Assembly (NCBI GenBank): GCA_947037115.1 | Contig: CAMQTN010000024.1 | Location: 1 to 40,802, forward strand | Reading direction: 5' to 3' | Source: an uncultured Lachnospiraceae bacterium | Lineage (GTDB): Bacteria; Bacillota; Clostridia; Lachnospirales; Lachnospiraceae | DNA length: 40,802 nt | Shown: positions 33,204 to 40,802 of the stretch, piece after piece | How positions within the stretch are numbered: position 1 is the stretch's first letter | Layout: each line of letters opens with the position of its first letter | The notes under the pieces: model-generated | What the model was told of the DNA's origin: nothing | Databases searched by the model: none | Seen by the model: only the letters and a program-made list of their open reading frames with translations | Program-made: the position numbers and the translations under genes

Positions 33204-34178
33204 CTATGCCTGTCCACACATGATTTCTTTAACCATCTTACCGAAAAGATCCTTATCCGCACTAAGCGCTACTTTTGCATTTTCTTTCTTTTCCTTATAG
33301 CGCTTATCAATATCGCATATGCTCATTCCATCCGCGGCGCCGCCAGCAATATCAATATCCACATACGTACTCGTCACATCCTGCAGAACGTTGGGATCAA
33401 TCACGGCGCAGACCGCCAGTGCATCATGAATCGGTACCGTATTGATATCCTCCATAGGCTGCCAGATCTTATATCCCGCCTGTCTGTGCCTGATAAAACT
33501 TGCCGTAGCTGCTCCTGCCCTGCCTCCGTTTTTCTCAAGTTCATCTGCATCGTCAAGAGACAATACCGCTTTATGGGTTGCATCCAATGGTACAATCGTA
33601 ATATCACAGCCGCTGTCAATCACGATCTTTGCAGCTTCCGGATCCACCCAGAAGTTAAACTCTGCGGAAGGTGTGATATTTACCTCTCTGTAACCGCCGC
33701 CCATGATCACGATTGACTGAATCTTATCAGCAATCCTCGGCTCTATCCTGAGCGCCATAGCAATATTAGTCAGCGGCCCTACCGGAATCAGGATAATGTC
33801 CCCTTCTGACTTCATCAGGGTATCGATCAGCCAGAACACCGCGTGTTCCTCCTGCGGTTTGATCGTCGCAGGCGGAAGTTCCACGTAGTCGCCATGAATA
33901 TTATTTTTATCCATGGATCCTGTGGCCGGAATCCCGTCTCTGCGTCCCGGCGTCAATGTGGAAACGATTGGCAGGCTGCAGCCCCTGTATACTGGTATTT
34001 TATCTGCAAGCCCCAGATATTCCACGACTCTGAGTGTGTTTTCCGTCGTAAACTCGATGCCTCTGTTACCGTTCACGGAGCATACTCCGAGCAGATCCAA
34101 ATCCATTGACAGGGCTGCCAGCATGATTGCCACAGCGTCATCTGTCCCGGTATCCACATCCAAAATTACTTTCTGCAT
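33204..34178 (-). CDS. Nucleoside hydrolase (inosine-uridine type), copy 2
   Basis: This 324-residue enzyme splits nucleosides into base and ribose. The Ca-binding DxDxGxDDA motif is at residues 7-15 (DVDTGTDDA). The other family segments are SVNGNRGIEFTTENTLRVVE, PVGPLTNIAMAL, MGGGYREVNITPSAEFNFWVDPEAA and IHDALAVCAVIDP with the active-site histidine. It is close to the protein at 38839-39798 throughout. It is the last gene of the nucleoside operon, 21 bases after a permease, with GGAGGG upstream of the ATG. Purine or pyrimidine preference cannot be decided. Confidence 0.95.
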   Translation of the reverse strand: MQKVILDVDTGTDDAVAIMLAALSMDLDLLGVCSVNGNRGIEFTTENTLRVVEYLGLADKIPVYRGCSLPIVSTLTPGRRDGIPATGSMDKNNIHGDYVELPPATIKPQEEHAVFWLIDTLMKSEGDIILIPVGPLTNIAMALRIEPRIADKIQSIVIMGGGYREVNITPSAEFNFWVDPEAAKIVIDSGCDITIVPLDATHKAVLSLDDADELEKNGGRAGAATASFIRHRQAGYKIWQPMEDINTVPIHDALAVCAVIDPNVLQDVTSTYVDIDIAGGAADGMSICDIDKRYKEKKENAKVALSADKDLFGKMVKEIMCGQA

Positions 34179-34199
34179 AACTTATTGCCCTCCATTTTC

Positions 34200-35102
34200 T
34201 TATACTTGCAACTCTTTCCTTTTGCTCTGTCTGCTGTTAATATATAGCGCCGTCAAAACTGCAAGGTACGGCAGCATGTCTGTGATCTGGTTCGGAATAT
34301 TTACCTGCTGCAGCGTCAGGCCCAATCCCTCCGTAATACCAAAGATGATACAGATGGCAAACACTTTCACCGGATTACCCAGGGATAATATGATGATGGC
34401 CAGACTAATCCACCCTCTTCCGTTTGACATGTTTTCTGTAAACATCCTCATGATGCCCAGAGACAGGAATGTCCCTCCTACACCGCACAGGGCGCCGCAT
34501 ATCATAATCGATATGAATTTCAGTTTATCCGCCTTTATTCCTACCGAATCAATCACTTTAGAATCATAGCCGCAGGCCCGCAGCCTTAAGCCAAAAGGCG
34601 TCTTATAAATAATCACATATACCAATGGTACGATGATAAAAAATGTTAAGTAGAGCGGAAACGCATGTCCAGTGATAATCGGCCCGATAAAGGGGATATT
34701 TTTAATAATCGGAATATTCCATCTGGGCAAGGCGACAATTCTGGGATCCATCAGAGAGCCTTTCACATCAAAAAGCTGTCTCAGATAATATGTGGTCGCA
34801 CCTGCCACAAAAGTATTGATCGCGATACCTGTGATAAACTCTCCCGTCTTCATCTTCAACACGAAGAAGGCAAACAACAGGGATACCGCCAGACTGCCGG
34901 CCACACCGAACAACAGCCCCATCCACCATGATTCAAACAGGTAAGAACCCAACACTGATGTGAAAGCGCTGGTCAGTAACATGCCTTCCATCGAGATATT
35001 AAAAATATTTGCATGCCATGTAAAAAGCCCGCCTAAAGCTGCCAGAAGAATCGGTATGGAAGCCGGCAGCGCTGATTTTAAAATTTCTATGATCAGATTC
35101 AT
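34200..35102 (-). CDS. BMP-type nucleoside ABC transporter permease (NupQ/YufQ-like)
   Basis: This membrane permease has about 300 residues and about eight segments. It begins MNLIIEILKSALPASIPILL and contains FTWHANIFNISMEGMLL, a hallmark of this permease type, and CGALCGVGGTFLSLG. The ATG at 35102 overlaps the upstream permease stop (ATGA) and has GGAGG seven bases before it. With the other permease it forms the channel for nucleosides delivered by the BMP lipoprotein. Confidence 0.93.
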   Translation of the reverse strand: MNLIIEILKSALPASIPILLAALGGLFTWHANIFNISMEGMLLTSAFTSVLGSYLFESWWMGLLFGVAGSLAVSLLFAFFVLKMKTGEFITGIAINTFVAGATTYYLRQLFDVKGSLMDPRIVALPRWNIPIIKNIPFIGPIITGHAFPLYLTFFIIVPLVYVIIYKTPFGLRLRACGYDSKVIDSVGIKADKLKFISIMICGALCGVGGTFLSLGIMRMFTENMSNGRGWISLAIIILSLGNPVKVFAICIIFGITEGLGLTLQQVNIPNQITDMLPYLAVLTALYINSRQSKRKELQV

Positions 35103-36160
35103 TTCTCCACCTCCAGACTCTTCGTTTTCTTCCATGCAATCAGCTTGTCGATAAAAATACCTGAGTAGGAACGGAACGCCACTACCGAAAGCACTGTAAT
35201 TGCAATTAACATCGTTGTAAACTCTGACGGCACCCCTGTGTCAAGCTGCATTCCTGTAGATCCCGACTGCAGGATTGCAAACAGAATCGCATAGACAAAT
35301 ACACTGCCGATATTATTTCCGGCTACTATGGACAGCATCAGGCCGTCATTGGCAAAATTCTCTCCCAGACCACTGATCACTCTGTGCTGCTGTGTTGCAC
35401 CAACAATCATCATCGTTCCCAAAAGTCCTGCTAGGGCGCCGCTTAAAAGCATTGCACGGAAGAAATTCTTATCTGTGTCACATCCGCCCACTCTGGCAAA
35501 AAGGCTGTTAAATCCCATCACGCGAAATTCATATCCCATCCGGCTTTTCCTGACAAAATATACGGCCGCAATATATACTGCAATCATCAGAAAGACTACG
35601 GAATCAATCAGCCCAACCGCCGGCAGAATACCACTTTCAGAAACGACCCTGCTGGCCGGCCACTGAGATCCAGGATCCTTCAGCGGTGTAGAAATCAGAT
35701 ATCGAACGAAATAATCCGCTATAAAATTCAGCATCAGCGTTATGATAAACTCATTCATGCCAAACAGTTTCTTCCCCGCTGCCGCGATCGCCGCCCACAG
35801 CGCCCCTGCTGCCACGCCGCCGATAATCATTAATGGTATCAGCAAAGCAGCCGGGAGTTTTACATAAATGCCAATCAACGTGGATGTCATGGCCCCCATC
35901 AGAAGCTGTCCAAACTGGCCAAGGTTGGAAGCTCCTGCACCCAATGCCATGGCTGCTGAGGCTCCGGCTATGAGCAGGAATACAAACCGGTTGATGGTAT
36001 TTGCCCTGCCAATCGCTGTAGACAGACTGTACTTCAGGATACTGGCATAACTCTCCACTGAAGAATATCCCTGACTGAACAGCATAATCATTCCGATTAC
36101 AATGGCTGTCACGATGGCCAGTATTACTGTCACATCTTTCCTAATTTTCACCTTTCTCAC
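35099..36160 (-). CDS. BMP-type nucleoside ABC transporter permease (NupP/YufP-like)
   Basis: This 353-residue permease has about ten segments, with GASAAMALGAGASNLGQFGQ and GLLGTMMIVGATQQHRVISG, as in YufP-like proteins. The start is a GTG at 36160, overlapping the ATPase gene by 20 bases; a second GTG nine bases later has a better-placed AGGGGG. It partners the permease at 34200-35102. Substrate is inferred as nucleosides from the flanking hydrolases and ribokinase. Confidence 0.92.
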   Translation of the reverse strand: MRKVKIRKDVTVILAIVTAIVIGMIMLFSQGYSSVESYASILKYSLSTAIGRANTINRFVFLLIAGASAAMALGAGASNLGQFGQLLMGAMTSTLIGIYVKLPAALLIPLMIIGGVAAGALWAAIAAAGKKLFGMNEFIITLMLNFIADYFVRYLISTPLKDPGSQWPASRVVSESGILPAVGLIDSVVFLMIAVYIAAVYFVRKSRMGYEFRVMGFNSLFARVGGCDTDKNFFRAMLLSGALAGLLGTMMIVGATQQHRVISGLGENFANDGLMLSIVAGNNIGSVFVYAILFAILQSGSTGMQLDTGVPSEFTTMLIAITVLSVVAFRSYSGIFIDKLIAWKKTKSLEVEK

Positions 36161-37679
36161 CCCCTGCGCCCAGCATATAAGCCCCCACTTCTTCCTTTGT
36201 GGTAGTCTCTATGCTTTTCTCCATCACAATTTTCCCATTGTACATGACGATAATCCTGTCAGACAGATTAAACAATTCATCCAGATCTGCCGAAGCAAGT
36301 AATACAGCTTCTCCGTTATCTCTTTTTTCCACGATCCTTTTATGGATATATTCGATAGATCCCACATCCAGTCCCCTCACCGGCTGATCCACTACAAGAA
36401 TCCTGCTGTCCAGTTCAAATTCCCGTCCCACGATTACTTTCTGCTGATTACCGCCGGACAAAGATCCAATATTCATGTCTGCTCCCTGGCAGCTTACCTG
36501 ATATCCTTCTATGACCCTGTCCGCCATCTCTCTGCATTTCTTCCCTTTCAGAAATCCCCATTTATTACAGATTTCATCATTGACATAATGATGGGTCATG
36601 ATAACGTTCATCAGAATGCTCTCCTCCTGGGAGCTGCCGCTTCTCTTTCTGTCCTGCGGCACATATGCAATCAGTTTTCTCCGTTCTTTTACCGATAGTC
36701 CCGATATATCCTGACCGTCAATGAATATGCCCCCTTCCGCTCTGGCCAGCCCCATGACTGCCTGCACCAGTTCGTACTGCCCGTTGCCTTCCACACCGGC
36801 AACCCCAAGGATTTCGCCGCTGCGTATCTCAAAGGAAACCCGGTCCAGATCTTTCTTGTGGCTCACACTGGCATTCTGCATATTCAGGTTGTCCACTTTC
36901 AAAATGACATCTCCCGGTACGGCGGGTTTCTTTTCCACCGTCATCATAACAGAACGCCCCACCATGGCATTGGCCAGATCCGCTTTGCTAAGATTCTCAT
37001 TGTCCTTTGTCCATATATGCTGTCCCTGTCTCATAACCGTTATCCTATCGGAAATTTCCAGCACCTCGTTGAGCTTATGACTGATAAATATGATGGTTTT
37101 CCCCTGGCTCCTGATTCGCCGCAGCAGGACAAACAATTCGTCTGTCTCCTGGGGCGCCAGCACTGCTGTAGGTTCATCCAGGATCAATGTGTTTACGTCT
37201 CTGAACAAGAGCTTAACTATTTCCACTTTCTGCTGGGCAGCGATAGAAATATCTTTAATCTTTGCATCCAGAGGTATATCAAATTTGAAATCCTGCATAA
37301 TCTGCTCCAATTTCACTCTGGATGCATTGAGATTCAAAAGTCCTTTTTTGACCGGCTCATCTCCCAGCACGATATTTTCAATCACCGTATAGTCACTGAT
37401 CAGCATAAACTCCTGGTGAACCATACCGATTCCCATTTTCACCGCTTCCTGGGGAGTTGAAATATTTACTTTATCCCCCTCCATAAAAATCATGCCCTCA
37501 TTGGCTTTCTCCAATCCGAAAAGAACTTTCATCAGTGTCGATTTACCAGCGCCGTTCTCACCTATAATCGAGTGAATTTCCCCTGCATCTATCTCCACCG
37601 ACACCTTATTGAGAGCAATTTTATCCGGTGGATAGACTTTCACGATGTCTTTCATCTGAATATAAGTCTTCTTATCCAT
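36141..37679 (-). CDS. Nucleoside ABC transporter ATP-binding protein, two NBDs (NupO/YufO-like)
   Basis: This 512-residue protein carries two nucleotide-binding domains. The first has Walker A GENGAGKST and Walker B NTLILDEPTAV, with a degenerate signature ISIAAQQKVEIVK. The second has GVEGNGQYELV in place of Walker A, a good signature LSGGNQQKVIVG and Walker B RILVVDQPVRGLDVGS. One normal and one degenerate site is usual in sugar and nucleoside importers of this class. The gene follows the BMP lipoprotein by 27 bases and overlaps the first permease. Confidence 0.95.
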   Translation of the reverse strand: MDKKTYIQMKDIVKVYPPDKIALNKVSVEIDAGEIHSIIGENGAGKSTLMKVLFGLEKANEGMIFMEGDKVNISTPQEAVKMGIGMVHQEFMLISDYTVIENIVLGDEPVKKGLLNLNASRVKLEQIMQDFKFDIPLDAKIKDISIAAQQKVEIVKLLFRDVNTLILDEPTAVLAPQETDELFVLLRRIRSQGKTIIFISHKLNEVLEISDRITVMRQGQHIWTKDNENLSKADLANAMVGRSVMMTVEKKPAVPGDVILKVDNLNMQNASVSHKKDLDRVSFEIRSGEILGVAGVEGNGQYELVQAVMGLARAEGGIFIDGQDISGLSVKERRKLIAYVPQDRKRSGSSQEESILMNVIMTHHYVNDEICNKWGFLKGKKCREMADRVIEGYQVSCQGADMNIGSLSGGNQQKVIVGREFELDSRILVVDQPVRGLDVGSIEYIHKRIVEKRDNGEAVLLASADLDELFNLSDRIIVMYNGKIVMEKSIETTTKEEVGAYMLGAGGEKGEN

Positions 37680-37706
37680 TTCAACCCTCCATGCGCAGTA
37701 TATACA

Positions 37707-38822
37707 TTATTCCGTATATCTTTCTATCTGAATTTCTCCTGCCGCAATTTTATTCGTAATCTCGTCGATCTGACTGATCATCTCCGGCGTCATGATATCC
37801 TCCGAAAACTCATCAATGGCAAGATATACGCCGCTCGGTCCGGCTCCCTTGGAATAGACCACATTATTCTCATATGTGCCGTCTACAATCAGCTTGAAAG
37901 TATCATACACCGCGCCGTCCAGATCTTTTACCATAGAGGATACAACATGTCCCGGGTACACACCATTCTGGTTGGAATCCACACCAATTGCATATTTATT
38001 CTCTTCATTGGCCGCTTCCAAAACGCCGTGTCCTGTTCTGCCTGCCGCCTGGAATATGATATCTGCGCCCTGTGCATACAGCTGATTAGCCGCAGTCTTT
38101 CCTTTTACCGGATCAAAGAAATCGCCCACATACGTCTGTAAAATCTCGATTTCCGGATCAATATACTTTACACCCTGTTCGAATCCCTTATAGAAACCTC
38201 TGATTACCGTAATATCCTGGCCGCCTACAAATCCCACAATTTTCTCTTCATTGGCATACTCCAGGTCACTCTCCGTCACCAATGCGGCACACACACCCGC
38301 CAGGAATGCTCCCTCCTCATTGATAAACGTATAGCTGCTGATCGTTTTCTGTGTATTTTCCAGTACAAAGTCCAGACAGACGATGGTTGTATCAGGATAT
38401 TTATCCGCATACTGCACATACAGTTCCTCAAATCCGTATGGCTCCGCGAATACCACATCCGGCTGCCACTGGAAACATGCTTCCAGAGATTCCGCATATT
38501 TGGATGCATCGTTGTTATTCTCGATTACAGTTGTTTTCGCGCCAAAATCTGCTTCAATCCTTTCCAGGCCGCGCCCAACCGAGTCACAGAATCCATTATC
38601 TCCCATAGCGCCCGGTGTTACATAGACCACCTTCAGTCCCTCTCCACTTCCGCCTGCGCTTTCGCTTTCGCCAGCCTCACTCTGGGAACTGTCCGCTTCA
38701 CTCTTCTGTGCCCCGCCTTCATCTGCGTTTGATACATTCCCACCTGTATTCTGGTTGGTCCCACATGCACCAATCAACAATGTCCCCGCCAATAAAACTG
38801 CTACCATACCCTTCTTTTTCAT
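37707..38822 (-). CDS. BMP-family nucleoside-binding lipoprotein
   Basis: This 371-residue extracellular binding lipoprotein has its lipobox at LIGACG, so Cys20 would be lipidated. A Ser/Glu/Gly-rich linker runs to about residue 62, followed by the BMP (PnrA/Med-like) domain: VVYVTPGAMGDNGFCDSVGR, VGFVGGQDITVIRGFYKGFE, AADIIFQAAGRTGHGVLEAA-like and IGVDSNQNG. Members bind purine or other nucleosides. GGAGG is upstream of the ATG. It starts 16 bases after the first nucleoside hydrolase, which supports nucleosides as ligand. Confidence 0.94.
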   Translation of the reverse strand: MKKKGMVAVLLAGTLLIGACGTNQNTGGNVSNADEGGAQKSEADSSQSEAGESESAGGSGEGLKVVYVTPGAMGDNGFCDSVGRGLERIEADFGAKTTVIENNNDASKYAESLEACFQWQPDVVFAEPYGFEELYVQYADKYPDTTIVCLDFVLENTQKTISSYTFINEEGAFLAGVCAALVTESDLEYANEEKIVGFVGGQDITVIRGFYKGFEQGVKYIDPEIEILQTYVGDFFDPVKGKTAANQLYAQGADIIFQAAGRTGHGVLEAANEENKYAIGVDSNQNGVYPGHVVSSMVKDLDGAVYDTFKLIVDGTYENNVVYSKGAGPSGVYLAIDEFSEDIMTPEMISQIDEITNKIAAGEIQIERYTE

Positions 38823-38838
38823 AAGTGCACCTCCGTTT

Positions 38839-39798
38839 TTATAAAATGTTTAGTAACATATCTGTAAAGAGCTCTCTGTCTGCGCCAAGAGCTACTTTTA
38901 CATTCTCTTTCCTGTCTTTGTATCTGCGGTCTACATCAAAAATGCTCATGCCGTCTGCCGCCCCGCCGGAAATGTCGATGTCTGCATAAACCTCCATGAC
39001 ATTCTTTAAAACGTCCGGCTTTACTGCCGCACATACGGCCAGGGCGTCATGGACTGGCACTGTATTAATATCTCCCATGGGCTGCCAGTGCTTGTAGCCG
39101 CTGTGCCTGTGTCTGATAATCTCGGCTGTGAGCAATGCTGCCCTGGTGCCTTTCTGCTCCAATTTGTCCGCTGTCTCAACCGAAACCGCCGCCGCATGGG
39201 TTGCATCCAACGGTACGATGGTAATATCGCATCCACTGTCTATCACAATCTTTGCCGCCTCCGGATCCACCCAGAAATTGAATTCAGCCGTGGGTGTAAT
39301 ATTAACCTCCCGATATCCGCCTCCCATAATGATAATGCGCTTTATTTTTTCTGTGATTCGCGGCTCTATCCGCATGGCCATCGCTATATTCGTCAATGGC
39401 CCCACGGCAATCAGGGTTATATCCCCATCTGACTTCATCAACGTATCTGCCAGCCAGAATACCGCATGTTCTTTCTGCTCCCTGATTGCTGCCGGCTCCA
39501 GTTCCAGATAGTCCGCATGCACATTATCCTGTGGGTCTTCCGGTCCCTTATACGGAATGTTGTCCCTGCGCCCGGCTGCCAGTGTGGAAACCATCGGCAG
39601 GCAGCAGCCCCGATACACAGGAACCTGGCTTTCCAGATGCTGCACCACCCGCAGCGTATTCTCTGTTGTAAAATCAATCCCTCTGTTGCCGTTTACGGAC
39701 ATGATCCCCAGCACTTCCATCTGTTCACAACAAAGCGCTGTCATAATCGCAACTGCATCATCCGTACCGGTATCCACATCCAAAATTATTTTTTCCAT
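38839..39798 (-). CDS. Nucleoside hydrolase (inosine-uridine type), copy 1
   Basis: This 319-residue paralogue of the enzyme at 33204-34178 has the same DVDTGTDDA Ca-binding motif at 7-15, SVNGNRGIDFTTENTLRVVQ, MGGGYREVNITPTAEFNFWV and VHDALAVCAAVKP. It lies between ribokinase and the BMP lipoprotein. Two similar copies bracketing the importer suggest duplication followed by division of substrates, for example purine and pyrimidine nucleosides. That split is inference. Confidence 0.95.
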   Translation of the reverse strand: MEKIILDVDTGTDDAVAIMTALCCEQMEVLGIMSVNGNRGIDFTTENTLRVVQHLESQVPVYRGCCLPMVSTLAAGRRDNIPYKGPEDPQDNVHADYLELEPAAIREQKEHAVFWLADTLMKSDGDITLIAVGPLTNIAMAMRIEPRITEKIKRIIIMGGGYREVNITPTAEFNFWVDPEAAKIVIDSGCDITIVPLDATHAAAVSVETADKLEQKGTRAALLTAEIIRHRHSGYKHWQPMGDINTVPVHDALAVCAAVKPDVLKNVMEVYADIDISGGAADGMSIFDVDRRYKDRKENVKVALGADRELFTDMLLNIL

Positions 39799-39826
39799 AC
39801 TTTACCTCTTTTCCGAAATTGTAAGT

Positions 39827-40735
39827 TTAAATCTCTTTGTCTTCCTTGTTTAAAATTTCGTTTACCTCCTGCATATCCGGAATGCTGGGCGCCGCTCCGT
39901 GTCTGCTGACAGCCAGGGCCGCCGCCATACTGGCACTTCTCAGACTCTCTTCTATCCTCCTCCCCTGTACGAGCCCTGCCAGAAAATAACCGCTGAAGGT
40001 ATCTCCGGCCCCGGTTGTATCTACGGCTTCTACCTGATAACTTTTCTGATACACACATCTTTCTGCATCAAAATAGTATGCCCCGTTTTCTCCTAAAGTC
40101 AGTACAAAAGCCGCCTGCGGAAACTTTTCCTTCAACCCTTCCATCATTTCTTCCGGCCTGTCGGTTTCCTTCCCGGAAAGATACTTCCCTTCCACCTCAT
40201 TTAAAATGAAATAATCCACTTTCTGAAGCCCGTATGTTTCCAATTCCTGATTGACAGGCGATGGATTGACAACGATCTTCATACCTCTGTCACGGGCTTT
40301 TTTTATGGCGTAATCCACATTTGATATTTCATTTTGAAGCAGTATCATATCCTCTTTGGAAAAGTCAGCCAGCACTTCATCTATGTACGGTTCTGTCACA
40401 TCATCATTGGCACCGCCGCAGATAATAATATTGTTCTGCCCTTCCCTGTTCACCTGAATGACTGCATGACCGCTGGGCTTTGTGCTGTGCCGCAGATAGT
40501 CTGTCTTCACTCTGTGCTCCTTCAAAATATTTACCAGCATCTCTCCGTCCTGTCCGATACATCCTGCATGATATACATCCGCTCCCGCTTTCGCCAGGGC
40601 AATTGACTGGTTCAGCCCTTTGCCGCCGCAAAGTTCCTTATATGCGGCGGACTTGATGGTCTCCTTCGGTTCTACAAAGTGTTCCACCTGATAGATTTTG
40701 TCAATATTCAAAGATCCTAAATTTAATATTTTCAT
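39827..40735 (-). CDS. rbsK: Ribokinase-like PfkB sugar kinase
   Basis: This 302-residue kinase has the ribokinase pattern: an N-terminal lid with LGSLNIDKIYQVEHF, sugar-binding GGKGLNQSIALAKAGADV, and the C-terminal signature VDTTGAGDTFSGYFLAGL with the catalytic Asp. It should phosphorylate the ribose freed by the two nucleoside hydrolases to ribose 5-phosphate. It is the first gene of the operon with AGGGAG upstream. A different PfkB substrate (another pentose or a nucleoside) is possible, but the neighbours favour ribose. Confidence 0.88.
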   Translation of the reverse strand: MKILNLGSLNIDKIYQVEHFVEPKETIKSAAYKELCGGKGLNQSIALAKAGADVYHAGCIGQDGEMLVNILKEHRVKTDYLRHSTKPSGHAVIQVNREGQNNIIICGGANDDVTEPYIDEVLADFSKEDMILLQNEISNVDYAIKKARDRGMKIVVNPSPVNQELETYGLQKVDYFILNEVEGKYLSGKETDRPEEMMEGLKEKFPQAAFVLTLGENGAYYFDAERCVYQKSYQVEAVDTTGAGDTFSGYFLAGLVQGRRIEESLRSASMAAALAVSRHGAAPSIPDMQEVNEILNKEDKEI

Positions 40736-40751
40736 ATGTTTCTCCCTATTA

Positions 40752-40765
40752 GGAAAATATTTTCC
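40752..40765. promoter_or_regulatory. 14-bp palindrome upstream of the nucleoside operon
   Basis: GGAAAATATTTTCC is a perfect palindrome 17 bases before the ribokinase start, downstream of an AT-rich stretch (TTTTATATATAAG on the minus strand) that may hold the promoter. Its position fits an operator for a repressor not present in the window. Confidence 0.4.
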
Positions 40766-40802
40766 GAAACAGTTTTCTTATATATAAAATATCATTACGC
40801 AT

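Overview
The window is a low-to-middle GC Firmicutes chromosome segment. Gene content points to an anaerobic Clostridia, most likely a gut Lachnospiraceae: a [4Fe-4S] type PurF, a FeoA/FeoA/FeoB module, a 2-hydroxyacyl-CoA dehydratase-like protein, a BMP-type nucleoside importer, a LytTR regulator, an FtsX-type exporter controlled by an ECF sigma factor, and AGGAGG-type ribosome binding sites with some GTG and TTG starts. Most genes lie on the minus strand. I saw no rRNA, tRNA, CRISPR array, transposase or prophage. The species is inference.

Layout. 1-2.9 kb: 5' end of an unknown gene, purF with a hairpin-rich leader, and a MntA/HepT-type nucleotidyltransferase/HEPN pair with its own terminator. 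2.9-11.6 kb: one long minus-strand unit running ECF sigma factor, membrane-bound putative anti-sigma factor, permease pair A, a small permease remnant, a single ABC ATPase, permease pair B. The two pairs are clear tandem duplicates. 11.7-14.9 kb: an AraC regulator divergent from a GH31 glycosidase, with a cluster of AATAGTAT boxes between them. 15.0-18.5 kb: an XRE regulator facing a ferrous-iron operon (feoA, feoA, feoB, Cys-rich mini-protein) whose promoter carries two TTAG-N6-CTAA elements of DtxR type. The two units share a bidirectional terminator. 18.5-22.9 kb: GT-C glycosyltransferase, GT2 polyprenyl-phosphate glycosyltransferase, GtrA flippase and an MFS transporter, driven by a promoter that predicts a leaderless mRNA.

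23-29.4 kb is a set of single genes: inositol monophosphatase family protein, a LytTR regulator with a shortened receiver, a DUF1284 protein, BioY under a clear BirA operator, an SNF-family sodium symporter, a 2-hydroxyacyl-CoA dehydratase-like protein, and a plus-strand FlxA-like coiled-coil protein with an internal duplicated motif. 29.5-33.1 kb holds a methyltransferase and a chemoreceptor translationally coupled to an FMN-binding lipoprotein. The chemoreceptor leader contains two mutually exclusive RNA pairings. 33.2-40.8 kb is a seven-gene nucleoside operon: ribokinase, nucleoside hydrolase, BMP lipoprotein, double-NBD ATPase, two permeases and a second nucleoside hydrolase.

Working together: the last operon would import nucleosides, split them to base and ribose and phosphorylate the ribose. 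The Feo operon imports Fe2+ when iron-responsive repression is lifted. The GT-C/GT2/GtrA set resembles a three-component module that decorates a cell-envelope polymer. The duplicated exporter under an ECF sigma factor looks like an envelope-stress or peptide-response unit. The best candidates for something undescribed are that duplicated exporter, the chemoreceptor plus flavoprotein pair with its structured leader, and the FlxA-like protein.
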